Source: Haloterrigena sp. H1
Lineage (GTDB): Archaea > Halobacteriota > Halobacteria > Halobacteriales > Natrialbaceae
Length of the DNA: 64,000 bases
Reading direction: 5' to 3'
Assembly: GCF_005938085.1 (NCBI RefSeq)
Contig: NZ_SMZK01000004.1
Coordinates: 93,874-157,873 of the forward strand
Position numbers and translations under genes: made by a program. The notes beneath the pieces are model-generated. The model was not told the origin of the DNA. It was given only the letters and a program-made list of their open reading frames with translations, and ran no database searches. Positions 25,983 to 34,600 of this stretch are shown in pieces (the first letter of the stretch is position 1; each line of letters opens with the position of its first letter).

Positions 25983-27515
25983 ATGGGTGGGGACTCGAAT
26001 CGACTCTATCAAGATAGAGATAGGATTCGATCGCACGCGGGTGATCCCTTTGCCGGTACACCACTCCCTCGTGCTATCGTGCAAGATGTCGCCGCACAGT
26101 ACGACGTCCCTGCTTCCCACGCCGCGCACATCCTCCGCGATTTCGAGACAACACCAGAGCTCGCTCCGCTCGAAACCCTCGTCACTGGCTTTGACCCAAC
26201 TCCCGTTGGCGTTGACGAGGGTGGTCACCTCTACCTCCGCGCCGATGCCGACCCGTACTGGGATGTGGTCGCCGAGGAACTCGGGCTTACCGCGGTCGGC
26301 CGTGATGTGATCGCCACTGCCCACGACCGACACGTCAGCAATGCCACGCCTGAATCGCTCACCGATTGTGGTCCCGGCTTTGTCGTTTCCTGTCCCGAGT
26401 TTCCCGCTGCCGCGATTGACGACATCCACACCCTTCTCGAGCGAATGTCGGTGTCGAGCCGGCGAGCGACCGTGTGGGCACTCGACCATCAAGCCCGTAG
26501 TCTGGCGGCGATCGCAAACATTCTCTCGATTTCCGAGCCCCTCGTGCGGACCGATTTAGCGGCCGTCAACCGAGCAACTCGGCGCGTTGTCGATGCCACG
26601 AGAGCACTCGATATCCCACACTGCCATCTAACCCATCGCGTTGTGGATCCACTCTCCCCGGACTGGCTGGGGGCTAATTGGTCGCCGTGGCTCTCATTAC
26701 ACGACCGCGACCAGCTCCTTGACGACCTTCCACACGACCCCGGTGTGTATCGTGTTCGCCACACGGCTATCCCTGGACTCTTGTACATCGGGGAAACGGG
26801 AGCAGACGGTGGTATTCGAAGTCGAGTCGGGCTCGGCCTCGCAGATGGACTTACCGCGCAGAACTGTCCCGATGGCGGGAATCACGACGCGACGACCGGC
26901 CTCTGGCAGATCGCAACCGCACTCGATGGCAATTTGGAAGTGTCTGTTGCGACCCCACCGATCGCTGCCAACCGACGCCATCGCCGAGCGCTCGAGGCGA
27001 CACTTATTGCAGTATGCCGACGCGAGATCGGGTGGACACCGAGCGTTCAGCTCAACCGGACCCCGCTCGCAGACACACCCTCTCCTGGTGTCGACCCCTG
27101 TGCCGTTCTGGAATCCAGCTCGGAAGAGAACTCGTATCCGGTGCCAAGTTGGGCTGGGTGGCGAGCAGCGACGAACCCGGGCTGGATGGGACTCAAGTGG
27201 ACGGAACCTCGTCCGCTCGCCGACCGTGCAATAATCGAGATGCCCGATGCCTGCGCGTTCCGTGTTTGGACACGTCAAGACAATACCCTACGGTGGGAGC
27301 GACGCCTCACCTACATCGGAACGACCGAAACACCGACGAGCCGGTTGTTTTCACTAGAAAGCACCTACGGCTCAGAGATGCTTTTTTCTATTGCGCCACT
27401 TCCCGATTTGAGTACGGAGTCGGCCAAGCGGTCGCGGGAACGTTCCGAGATTCGGTATGACCTTCTCGGTGCTCACTATCTCACGACTGGCCATCCACCG
27501 ACCGATCAGTTTTGA
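25983..27515 (+). CDS. GIY-YIG nuclease-like protein with HTH and second degenerate GIY domain
   Basis: A 510-residue protein from ATG 25983 (an upstream TTG would add 18 unlikely residues). A helix-turn-helix-like segment (SLAAIANILSISEPLVRTDL) lies at about 170-190. The GIY-YIG domain has GVYRV (254), LYIGET (268), an Arg in GIRSRV, Glu338 in LEATLI and Asn358 in VQLN, so the whole catalytic set is present. A second, degenerate copy (FRVW, LTYIGTTETPTSRL) sits at about 425-455. Such domains cut DNA in restriction enzymes and homing nucleases. Placed between two methyltransferases and cassette C, it is a candidate restriction nuclease. Confidence 0.7.
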   Translation: MGGDSNRLYQDRDRIRSHAGDPFAGTPLPRAIVQDVAAQYDVPASHAAHILRDFETTPELAPLETLVTGFDPTPVGVDEGGHLYLRADADPYWDVVAEELGLTAVGRDVIATAHDRHVSNATPESLTDCGPGFVVSCPEFPAAAIDDIHTLLERMSVSSRRATVWALDHQARSLAAIANILSISEPLVRTDLAAVNRATRRVVDATRALDIPHCHLTHRVVDPLSPDWLGANWSPWLSLHDRDQLLDDLPHDPGVYRVRHTAIPGLLYIGETGADGGIRSRVGLGLADGLTAQNCPDGGNHDATTGLWQIATALDGNLEVSVATPPIAANRRHRRALEATLIAVCRREIGWTPSVQLNRTPLADTPSPGVDPCAVLESSSEENSYPVPSWAGWRAATNPGWMGLKWTEPRPLADRAIIEMPDACAFRVWTRQDNTLRWERRLTYIGTTETPTSRLFSLESTYGSEMLFSIAPLPDLSTESAKRSRERSEIRYDLLGAHYLTTGHPPTDQF

Positions 27516-27676
27516 TGCCGGTCTGACACTGCGCCGCTGGCTCGTTACGCCGTCTGCTAATTCCCTATCTATATGAATAACAAATATTTATAATATGGAA
27601 GCCTCGACTGTCCCATTATGACTAATATCGCATATGTTCATCAGTTTTGGAAGGGGATCGATTCTCCAACACATCG

Positions 27677-29578
27677 ATGGAGGGGTCAATGAGCGGGACG
27701 TGGGGATTTACGACATCGCGACCGACTGACGCTCGGTATGGCGACGATGTCGCAAAATACGCGATGTCGAATGGCGAACAGGGCCTGAAAACGTTCGTTC
27801 GGGAGGTCCTCCAGAACTCGAACGACGCCCGCCTGGATAACGACGATCCTGCACAGGTCACCTTCCGCCTCGAGACTCTCGAAGGCGACGATCTCAAAGC
27901 CTATTTGAACGCCCTGGATATCAACACCTGGTCCGACCACGCATCTCTTGCCGCTGACACGGAAAGCGGTGAACACATCTCCGAAGCAATGGCGCGAATC
28001 GAGGATGAAAAATCGCTCCGCGTCCTCACTATCGAAGATCAGAATACCCAGGGGCTCCTCGGTGCCGAGACTGCTGACCAGTCTAACTTCACCGCTCTCG
28101 TCCGTGACGTTCTCTTCAGTAGCAAATCCGGTGACACATCTGGTGGGAGCTACGGCCTCGGCAAAGCTGTTCTCTGGCTGTATTCCGGGCTCTCGATGGT
28201 GCTGTTCAACTCCTCGCTCAGTGAACCCACTCCTCGAGACGACTCCCCACGGCTTATCGGGCGCACCCGTCTCCCGACTCACAAGTCGAGCGACGGCGAC
28301 ACCGTTTACCAAGGCCACGGCTGGTTCGGTAACGTTGATGCCGACGAAAGTGGTGCACGCCCCGAATCTCTCTGGGGTGACGAGGCCAGACAGTTCGCTG
28401 ATGACCTCAAACTCAGCCGCCCAGATAGTCCCGGAACGAGCATTCAAGTTGTCGACTTCCGCGTTCCCACTGCCGAAGAACGCCTTGCCGATGAAGAACT
28501 CGCAGACAAAATCACTGAAAAGGCAATTGAGTGGTTCTGGCCAGCGATCTACCGTGGAAATCTTGAGGTCACCGTCGAGACCGACACCGAGACGAAATCG
28601 GCGAGTATAGCAGAGTACCCTCGGTACACTCCGTTCACTACATGTCTCAATGACCGCACTGCTGCCACTGACGAACTCACCGAGGCCGGTGATGTCGTTG
28701 AGAAACCGATCACACTGACCATTCCCGCAAAAACGGACGAGAGTGGATCGACCGAGGGAGATCTCGACTTGCTCGTCCGCCGTGCGAACCCGGACGAGAG
28801 GTATCAGCGCAACAGCGTTGCGTTCGTCCGTGGTGCCGGAATGGTTGTCGAATACTACGACCGCGACAAAGTCGTAGTCGGGAACGAAGACTTCCACGCT
28901 GTTCTCCTCGGCGGCCGCGCTCGTCCTTGGGGCACTGGTGATAACCCTTCGGACGTTGACGATGTCGTTGAAGAATTTCTCACCACTGCAGAACCACCTC
29001 AGCACGACGAGTGGCGACGGACCGAATCCCTCGCTAACACGTACAAGCAAGGGTTTCGAACTGCCGTTGAAGGAATCAAACCGGATGTTACCGACACGCT
29101 CCGCGAACTTGTTGCCCCGAACGTCGATCGCGGCTCGACCGGTCCCGAAAGACTCGGGAACCGCTTCAAGATCGGGAGCAAACGCCGGAGCGGCTCCACC
29201 AGCCGCGAGTCTCCCAGTAGTCAGCGTGTCACCGGCGACACCGACATCGCCTTTGACGAGACGTACGACCACTGGCAATTCGAAGGTGAAGTCGAACCCT
29301 TGAGCGACCGGAACGAAATCCGGCAAGTAACTGTCTCGCTCGTTCGAATGGCCGAAGAGCGTGCGACTAACGACCGGCTCCCTGTGCGTAATATCTCTTC
29401 GGATACGACCGGGGTCTCCATCTCGCTCCCCGACGAAAACGGCGTGCAGGTCGGTCGCCTTGACCCGCCACCGGGGACGACCTCGCTCACCTTCGAGGGT
29501 ACGTCTGAAGAAGACATGCGTCGCGTCGAAACCCGACTCAAAGTATCAGTTGCCGTTGCCGAACGGAGGGATAACTGA
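27677..29578 (+). CDS. Cassette C GHKL-fold ATPase
   Basis: A 633-residue ATPase from ATG 27677 (a TTG at 27647 and an ATG at 27689 are alternatives). N box FVREVLQNSNDARL (E43, N47), G1 box TIEDQNTQGLLG, G2 box GGSYGLGKAVLW, so the ATP site looks complete. Shared blocks are FWPAIYRGNLEVTVE, FVRGAGMVVEYYDRDKVVVG and DEWRRTESLANTYKQGFRTA. Upstream is an AT-rich spacer with ATAACAAATATTTATAATAT, a likely promoter. Its stop overlaps the X start by one base. With the methyltransferases upstream, this copy best fits the MutL-homologue restriction-modification setting known in bacteria. Confidence 0.82.
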   Translation: MEGSMSGTWGFTTSRPTDARYGDDVAKYAMSNGEQGLKTFVREVLQNSNDARLDNDDPAQVTFRLETLEGDDLKAYLNALDINTWSDHASLAADTESGEHISEAMARIEDEKSLRVLTIEDQNTQGLLGAETADQSNFTALVRDVLFSSKSGDTSGGSYGLGKAVLWLYSGLSMVLFNSSLSEPTPRDDSPRLIGRTRLPTHKSSDGDTVYQGHGWFGNVDADESGARPESLWGDEARQFADDLKLSRPDSPGTSIQVVDFRVPTAEERLADEELADKITEKAIEWFWPAIYRGNLEVTVETDTETKSASIAEYPRYTPFTTCLNDRTAATDELTEAGDVVEKPITLTIPAKTDESGSTEGDLDLLVRRANPDERYQRNSVAFVRGAGMVVEYYDRDKVVVGNEDFHAVLLGGRARPWGTGDNPSDVDDVVEEFLTTAEPPQHDEWRRTESLANTYKQGFRTAVEGIKPDVTDTLRELVAPNVDRGSTGPERLGNRFKIGSKRRSGSTSRESPSSQRVTGDTDIAFDETYDHWQFEGEVEPLSDRNEIRQVTVSLVRMAEERATNDRLPVRNISSDTTGVSISLPDENGVQVGRLDPPPGTTSLTFEGTSEEDMRRVETRLKVSVAVAERRDN

Positions 29579-30660
29579 TGGCTGTTCTGGACAACGAACT
29601 TGACGACAAATCAGAGGACGAATCAGAGGACGAATCAGAGGACGAACAACTCCAGACGGGGAGTCTCGTCACCCAGTCTCTCCCGCACAGCTACGCCCGT
29701 GATGCCCTTGACTTCACGGTCGAGACGATTCAACTGGACGGTGCTGATCTCGGCGACCGTGGCGAGCTCGATGAATCTGCCCGCTACCTTTCGCTCGTCG
29801 ACGAAGCTGGCTGGACTACCCTCACGCTCGAAGGGACGATCACGCTCGACATGGAGACGGTTAAAGAGGTCTTCTCGACGACCGAGTGGGATGCCCCATC
29901 GGGTCGGCTTGCGCTCGTGAAAACGAACCCTCTCGCAATCAGCCGCGACCGAACGATCCTTTCCGACCCACCTGTCGAGCCCGACACTTACTCGTTCAGC
30001 ATCGACATCCACCGTGACGACCACCGAGGAACCGTCGTACTCGAACCGCACCTTGTCCGGGCGAGCGAACGCGGCCCCGGGGCGTCGAACTGTGCTTCGA
30101 AAGTTGGCTCTCGGCTCGCAAACGGCATCTCGTGGACGCTTGAGCTTGACGAACGCACGGACGGCGGCGGACTACTCATGCCGATTATCGAGGATTTCAG
30201 TGATACTGACCGTCTTCCCGACGATCAACATATTCACCACTTGAGTCTTGACGAGCCGCGTAACCCTCAGCTCTACTTGAACCGCGAACACCCACAGGTT
30301 GTGAAAGTTCTCGAAAACAGTGGGTCCACAGGCGGTCCACCTCGGCTTCGTGATGTACTCTATGATTATATTGAGCACTCCGTATGGACTCAACTGCTTA
30401 TACAGACTGCTCGTGATACCGATCCAGACACTGGCGAAACCCAATACAGCTGGCAAGATGACGTTCTAGACCTCTTCTTAGATGACCTTTATCCCGATCA
30501 TGAGGAGGAGGACGCTGCGATCCAGTTCGCGACCGATGTTCGAAGTATCGAAGACCTTCCCGCGCTCGTCCAGAACGTCGAACACGCTGTCCACCAGCGC
30601 TACGACATCCCGTCCGACACAACCAAACTGATCGAAGAGGCGATCCAGAATGACAACTAA
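29578..30660 (+). CDS. Cassette C protein X
   Basis: A 360-residue protein with an unusual acidic repeat at the start (SEDE repeated, encoded by three perfect 12-base units), then the family's beta-rich half (LDFTVETIQLDG, LEGTITLDMETVKEVF), the block HHLSLDEPRNPQLYLNREHP and DVLYDYIEHSVWTQLLIQTA. It overlaps protein Y by 11 bases. Function unknown. It is conserved with X of A and B. Confidence 0.7.
   Translation: MAVLDNELDDKSEDESEDESEDEQLQTGSLVTQSLPHSYARDALDFTVETIQLDGADLGDRGELDESARYLSLVDEAGWTTLTLEGTITLDMETVKEVFSTTEWDAPSGRLALVKTNPLAISRDRTILSDPPVEPDTYSFSIDIHRDDHRGTVVLEPHLVRASERGPGASNCASKVGSRLANGISWTLELDERTDGGGLLMPIIEDFSDTDRLPDDQHIHHLSLDEPRNPQLYLNREHPQVVKVLENSGSTGGPPRLRDVLYDYIEHSVWTQLLIQTARDTDPDTGETQYSWQDDVLDLFLDDLYPDHEEEDAAIQFATDVRSIEDLPALVQNVEHAVHQRYDIPSDTTKLIEEAIQNDN
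29611..29646 (+). repeat. Three 12-base tandem units in gene X
   Basis: TCAGAGGACGAA is repeated three times without mismatch, coding (SEDE)3 near the N-terminus of protein X. Perfect units with whole-codon length can expand or shrink by slippage without breaking the frame. Confidence 0.9.
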
Positions 30661-31438
30661 ACTGTACCACCTCCAGAGCGCTGCTCACCCGCTTGTCGAC
30701 AACAGGGTTCTGAGCGGAGAGCGGACACTCACTGAGGATGATCTCCGTCCTTACCTCACGCCGCTCGGTCGCTCGGTCGACCTTGCGCCTGTTGACGACT
30801 GTATTGATGAGATACGCAATGCCGATAATATTGATCCCCAGGACAGCGATATTGATGCGGAACTCGCCCCTACCCTTCACCGTACACTCGATCTGACCCG
30901 TTATGAGGCCGCGGACGCCGGGCTCTGGCACTACCTCTGTCTCGTCCGGTTCCCCGAGTTCGTCCACTACCGCTGGGACCACGTTTTTGATCCCGATAGC
31001 CCTGGGAACATGGAGGAGAAGTTCTTGAAAGGTGGGAGTGACATCTACTCAAATGCCCTCCATCGTCTCTGGTGGGCTGCCGAACTCACGTATGAGGATG
31101 GCGCTTCTGGTGATCCCGTCGACCGAGATTACGAGCGCACCCGGCGCGTCCTCGGCTTCCAGGAACTCGCCAACGACATTCTTGACCACGACTTCGCCCG
31201 ATACAAACCTGTTACGCACGCCTGCGCAGACCTCCTCTGTCACGAGGCCCTTGATGCGCTCAAAGACGATGATGTGTATGCAGACCCTCCGTCAAACAGC
31301 CATATCGTCAGCCGCACTACGACTCTTCTCCGCGAAGAGCTTACCGTCCGGCGCGTTGAGGCGATGGATAACGATGATATCGTGGCAACAGTTGAGGATC
31401 TCCGTGACTACGTCATGCGCGGCGAAGACGAACGGTAG
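30650..31438 (+). CDS. Cassette C protein Y
   Basis: A 262-residue protein with the Y signature ADAGLWHYLCLVRFPEFVHY, RW, EEKFLKGGSDIYSNALHRLW, WAAELT and FARYKPVTHACADLL. The N-terminus carries LQSAAHPLVDNRVLSGERTL, matching the RRLVGQSFLKGETTL region of cassette B. The C-terminus is helical and charged. No enzyme motif seen. Last gene of cassette C. The next gene, a glycosylase, follows after 330 bases on the same strand. Confidence 0.7.
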   Translation: MTTKLYHLQSAAHPLVDNRVLSGERTLTEDDLRPYLTPLGRSVDLAPVDDCIDEIRNADNIDPQDSDIDAELAPTLHRTLDLTRYEAADAGLWHYLCLVRFPEFVHYRWDHVFDPDSPGNMEEKFLKGGSDIYSNALHRLWWAAELTYEDGASGDPVDRDYERTRRVLGFQELANDILDHDFARYKPVTHACADLLCHEALDALKDDDVYADPPSNSHIVSRTTTLLREELTVRRVEAMDNDDIVATVEDLRDYVMRGEDER

Positions 31439-31770
31439 CACGCCCGTATTGTCTCCCGAACCTTTCACGATCTGGTTTGGGTTTGACAGCGTGTTTCGGT
31501 ATAGACGACAGTGTCTTTCTGACTCATTGACGAAGCAGTTTGTCAAATCTGTCTTTTTAACAATCTTGTCCCCTTCAGCGAGACGAATACTCAGAAGCGA
31601 ACTGGGCCATGAGTGTTCGGCAGGCGACGGTCCTGATTCCCTAATGTATTTTTCCGGAAGCCGACGGCGAATTTGAGCTCACAAGCGTTGGTTGTGAACT
31701 GGTGGTATCGATAAAAAGGTGCGGGTCGTTTGTCGTGTCTTTCATTGCTTGCAAACCCGTACATCGGAAC
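31439..31770. other. Intergenic region, nothing recognised
   Basis: About 330 bases between cassette C and the glycosylase. I see no gene, repeat or clear terminator. A T-rich stretch (GTCTTTTTAACAATC, 31549-31563) could end the cassette transcript. Confidence 0.5.
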
Positions 31771-32415
31771 GTGAGCCAGCAGAAGGTGATTGAGGAATTT
31801 CGATTAGGGCTACTCCAATGGGCCGAAGACAACCTGCGGTCTTTCGCCTGGCGAGAAACATCGGACCCCTACGAAATCCTTGTGGCAGAAATCCTTCTCC
31901 AGAAAACCGCTGCTGAGAAAGTCGAACCGATCTATAATGAGGTCATAGAAACGTATCCCACGATAACGGCACTAGCAGAAGCGGATCAAAATGAGCTTGC
32001 CGAGATAATCTATTCGCTCGGATTTCAGAATCAGCGAAGCCAAGCACTGATAACGATCGGACAGACTCTTCGCGATACTGGGATTCCCGCTGATGAAGCA
32101 CAGCTTCGTGATCTTCCTTACGTCGGGCAGTATGCAGCGAATGCTACTCTATGTTTCGCGTATGGGGAACCACGTCCGATTGTTGATGAAAACGTTGTCC
32201 GCGTCTACAACCGCATCTTCGGCACCGAGTTGGGCTATCGTGACGAAGAAGCATGGACATTGGCTTCTTTGGTGCTCCCTCAAGACGACTCTCGCCGATT
32301 CAATCTAGCCATTTTGGATTTCGGTGCCACCATCTGTGCACCGAAAGTACCGAACTGTAACAGTTGTTTTTTCACACACTCCTGCAACTATTATCAATCG
32401 ATTTCGCAAGAATAG
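31771..32415 (+). CDS. Mig-like T:G mismatch DNA glycosylase (HhH-GPD, 4Fe-4S)
   Basis: About 214 residues from GTG 31771 (the frame is open back to 31702). It has the HhH-GPD fold with WAEDNLRSFAWR and EILLQKTAAEKV, a helix-hairpin-helix LPYVGQYAANATL, the catalytic Asp in RPIVDENVVRV, and an iron-sulphur cluster motif C-x6-C-x2-C-x5-C (CAPKVPNCNSCFFTHSC). At the position where endonuclease III has Lys (LPGVGRK) and MutY has Ser, this protein has Tyr, as in Mig.MthI, which removes T from T:G pairs left by deamination of 5-methylcytosine. Two cytosine methyltransferases upstream support that role. It is separate from any general repair cluster. Confidence 0.8.
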   Translation: MSQQKVIEEFRLGLLQWAEDNLRSFAWRETSDPYEILVAEILLQKTAAEKVEPIYNEVIETYPTITALAEADQNELAEIIYSLGFQNQRSQALITIGQTLRDTGIPADEAQLRDLPYVGQYAANATLCFAYGEPRPIVDENVVRVYNRIFGTELGYRDEEAWTLASLVLPQDDSRRFNLAILDFGATICAPKVPNCNSCFFTHSCNYYQSISQE

Positions 32416-32437
32416 ATGCTAAGCAGCAGGATCAGCA

Positions 32438-32788
32438 TTACGGGGAGTCGTCACTTGTTGCCGTCTCTTCGAGCGTGTCTAGAACTGCCCACTCGAGTCC
32501 GGCCGCCAGCGAGAGATACGCATAGTCATACCAGAAATCGAAATTCTGATTGCCGTCCAAGTATGTCATGATGTGGTCGTTCGCGTCACCATTATAGAAC
32601 GCATCTGGATACGTTGATTCCAACTCTTGAAGTTCACTAAGGACATCACCAGACGTGTGCTTCATCAGATACGCATTGTGCGTTAGATCGTGGACGACCT
32701 CTTCGATATCTTTATTTTCCTGATTAGCCCGATCATGGGCTAAATTGGCGAATTCCTTGATTTTCTTTTCCATTGAATCTGCGGTCAT
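32438..32788 (-). CDS. Unknown acidic protein
   Basis: About 116 residues from ATG 32788 (MTADSMEKKIKEFANLAHDR). The frame is open back to 32872. Helical and acidic, with aromatic-rich DFWYDYAYLSLAAGLEWAVL near the end, perhaps a buried or weakly membrane-associated helix. No family recognised. Convergent with the glycosylase gene. Confidence 0.5.
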   Translation of the reverse strand: MTADSMEKKIKEFANLAHDRANQENKDIEEVVHDLTHNAYLMKHTSGDVLSELQELESTYPDAFYNGDANDHIMTYLDGNQNFDFWYDYAYLSLAAGLEWAVLDTLEETATSDDSP

Positions 32789-33019
32789 TACTGGTTCCCA
32801 GTCGCCATTATACATCGTATTGGCAAATGGATCCCACAGTTCTATGAATGTTCTTACGATGCATCTCGTCATGCCGGGTGTCCGAATCGTTAAATGATTC
32901 TCGGTTGGTGCTCTTCATAGCCATATTCTATCGGATCTTCTTGAGCAGAATAGAACTCAAGAAGCCCTCCAACCCCTTGGGGGCTCAAAAACACGTCGGC
33001 GAACAGTTGCAACACGCGT

Positions 33020-33875
33020 AATCAGTGATTCCCGCGCCTCCACTTTGATCGGTGCGTCGTTTGATGTCCTCTCCGAACACGGACTCATATCTTTCATCGA
33101 TGATCTGTTGGATAAGCTCCGCGAACGAATTCTGATTAGCTGGATTCTCCACGAGTGATCAATATGTACTCTCAAAGTGATGCTCATGAGAAGGCCGATC
33201 CCGTCTTGAGGTTTCGTGTGCTGCTTCGTGCAACACCACGAGATACAAGTCGTGCATCCAGACCGTACGCTGGCGACTTGTCACGCCCGAGTCGGTGAGC
33301 ACGATGATGTATGTCCTGTTGTCGGTCCAGGTATCGGCACTCGCCTCGCTGTAGTACACATCTCGATCAATTCCAAGCTCTGCTGCCAGTACTCGCCGAG
33401 ACGAATATACCGTCGCTGATCAGCGTTTAACCGAGATATATTCTCAGTCCGATGATAACAGCCCAGCCCTCTTCCTCCGCTTGCTTGCCAATATCGAACG
33501 TCTCCGGCACCGCTATTGACGGCCCTCGTCGGTGGTGACATCGCGAAGCCGCTGCGTCGCTGAATCACTTATATTGAGAACGGTGTAGCCGCGTTTGACG
33601 AACTGGTCTGTGCCTTTTTCGGATCCACCAACCAACCCAACCTCCGGGGCTGCTTGGATCTCTTTGAGGTTGATGAGGGACTCAGTTGTCAACTTGAACA
33701 GTTTGCGATCGGCCCACTGCTCATCCGATGACTCAGATGCCATCACTTCCCGACTCTCAGCAGTCAGCGGATCGTCCGAAACATCCGCATACAGATCATC
33801 ATGTGCTTCCTTGAGAGCGTTATTGATCCGCTGTCAGCGATCACAGCCGGACTGGATGTCGTTGCGGGAAAAGAT
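33020..33875 (-). pseudogene. Decayed copy of the GHKL-metallopeptidase gene, C-terminal half
   Basis: Broken frames align with the C-terminal half of the protein encoded at 41205-42845: ARNDIQSGCDR then a stop in place of Trp, SDEQWADRKLFKLTTESLIN, SATQRLRDV, LHEAAHETSRRDRPSHEHHF and SFAELIQQIIDE. There are frame changes and at least two in-frame TGA codons, one just after HHFESTY. The ATPase half is absent. This is a dead duplicate, useful as evidence that the intact gene was copied within the island. Confidence 0.85.
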
Positions 33876-34120
33876 CAACTCTCATTACGATTTCGCTCCG
33901 GCACTTTGTCTTCGTTGATCTCATAGATGCCATGCCCCAGTGGCTTGACGATATCGTCCTGTTTCAGACGCCCAAGTCGCTCTCGGACGTACTGCGAAGA
34001 GTAGCCCGCTTCTTCGGCGATAAGCGGTGCATTTGCACGTCCTTCGCGAAGCACGTTGAGGATCGCCCAATCAGCGTCGCGCATATCGTCTGCATCCATG
34101 GATTTGGTTGCTATACTCAT
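33875..34120 (-). CDS. Winged-helix transcription regulator
   Basis: 81 residues from ATG 34120 (MSIATKSMDADDMRDADWAI). Winged-helix pattern: ILNVLREGRANAPLIAEEAG, then the recognition helix SSQYVRERLGRLKQDDIVKP and a beta-hairpin wing GHGIYEINED. Similar haloarchaeal MarR/ArsR-like small regulators begin MRD.DWAIL. It is divergent from a small operon. The 34152-34186 inverted repeat between them is a likely binding site, so autoregulation is plausible. Confidence 0.75.
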   Translation of the reverse strand: MSIATKSMDADDMRDADWAILNVLREGRANAPLIAEEAGYSSQYVRERLGRLKQDDIVKPLGHGIYEINEDKVPERNRNES

Positions 34121-34151
34121 CGGTGTATGATAAGTTGATGGCAATGGCCAA

Positions 34152-34186
34152 AAACCTACTGGTGATAACCTACAACCAATAGGTTT
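34152..34186. promoter_or_regulatory. Operator-like inverted repeat AAACCTA-TGG
   Basis: AAACCTACTGG (34152-34162) and CCAATAGGTTT (34176-34186) form an inverted repeat with 10 of 11 bases paired. Another AACCTAC lies between them. It sits in the spacer between the winged-helix gene and the divergent operon, where an autoregulator would bind. Confidence 0.6.
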
Positions 34187-34294
34187 AATAGATTGGCTGA
34201 TAGAGTAGTAGCTGTGAGGCGCAGGGGGCCGGGAAAACCGATTCTCGGCCGGCTGTTGGAGCAGCCGACCTGCGTCCTCCGTGCTAGAAGGACA

Positions 34295-34600
34295 ATGAGT
34301 GTTCAACCGCGAACCCACGAAACGGTTTCGGAAGCACAGACTACCGACCCACGCGCCGACTACATCTCCGTAGGCATCGACAACGAGGGCGCACACCACG
34401 TTTACCGGACGACCGACGAGTCCGTTCACGTTATCGAGAACGGCGAGCGCACCGTCCGCTACGACCTCAAGGACGTCGAGAAGACGATCGACGACTGGAT
34501 TGACTACATCGCCGACCGTCGCGGCGGCTTCGAAGTGCAGTACCTGTTCAAGACGATGGCTGACGCGATCGTCGGCGCTGTCGAGGTGAGCGACCAATGA
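34295..34600 (+). CDS. Unknown acidic protein of a small plasmid-type operon
   Basis: 101 residues from ATG 34295 (MSVQPRTHETVSEAQTTDPR). It contains YISVGIDNEGAHHVYRTTDE and RYDLKDVEKTIDDWIDYIAD, a small alpha/beta protein by pattern. Its stop overlaps the start of the next gene by four bases. Similar small genes occur on haloarchaeal plasmids and proviruses. No function can be assigned. Confidence 0.6.
   Translation: MSVQPRTHETVSEAQTTDPRADYISVGIDNEGAHHVYRTTDESVHVIENGERTVRYDLKDVEKTIDDWIDYIADRRGGFEVQYLFKTMADAIVGAVEVSDQ

Noticed and set aside
27686..29326. Long open frame (546 codons) on the minus strand
   Set aside because: It is the antisense shadow of the cassette C ATPase, whose plus-strand frame has clear GHKL motifs and coding pattern.
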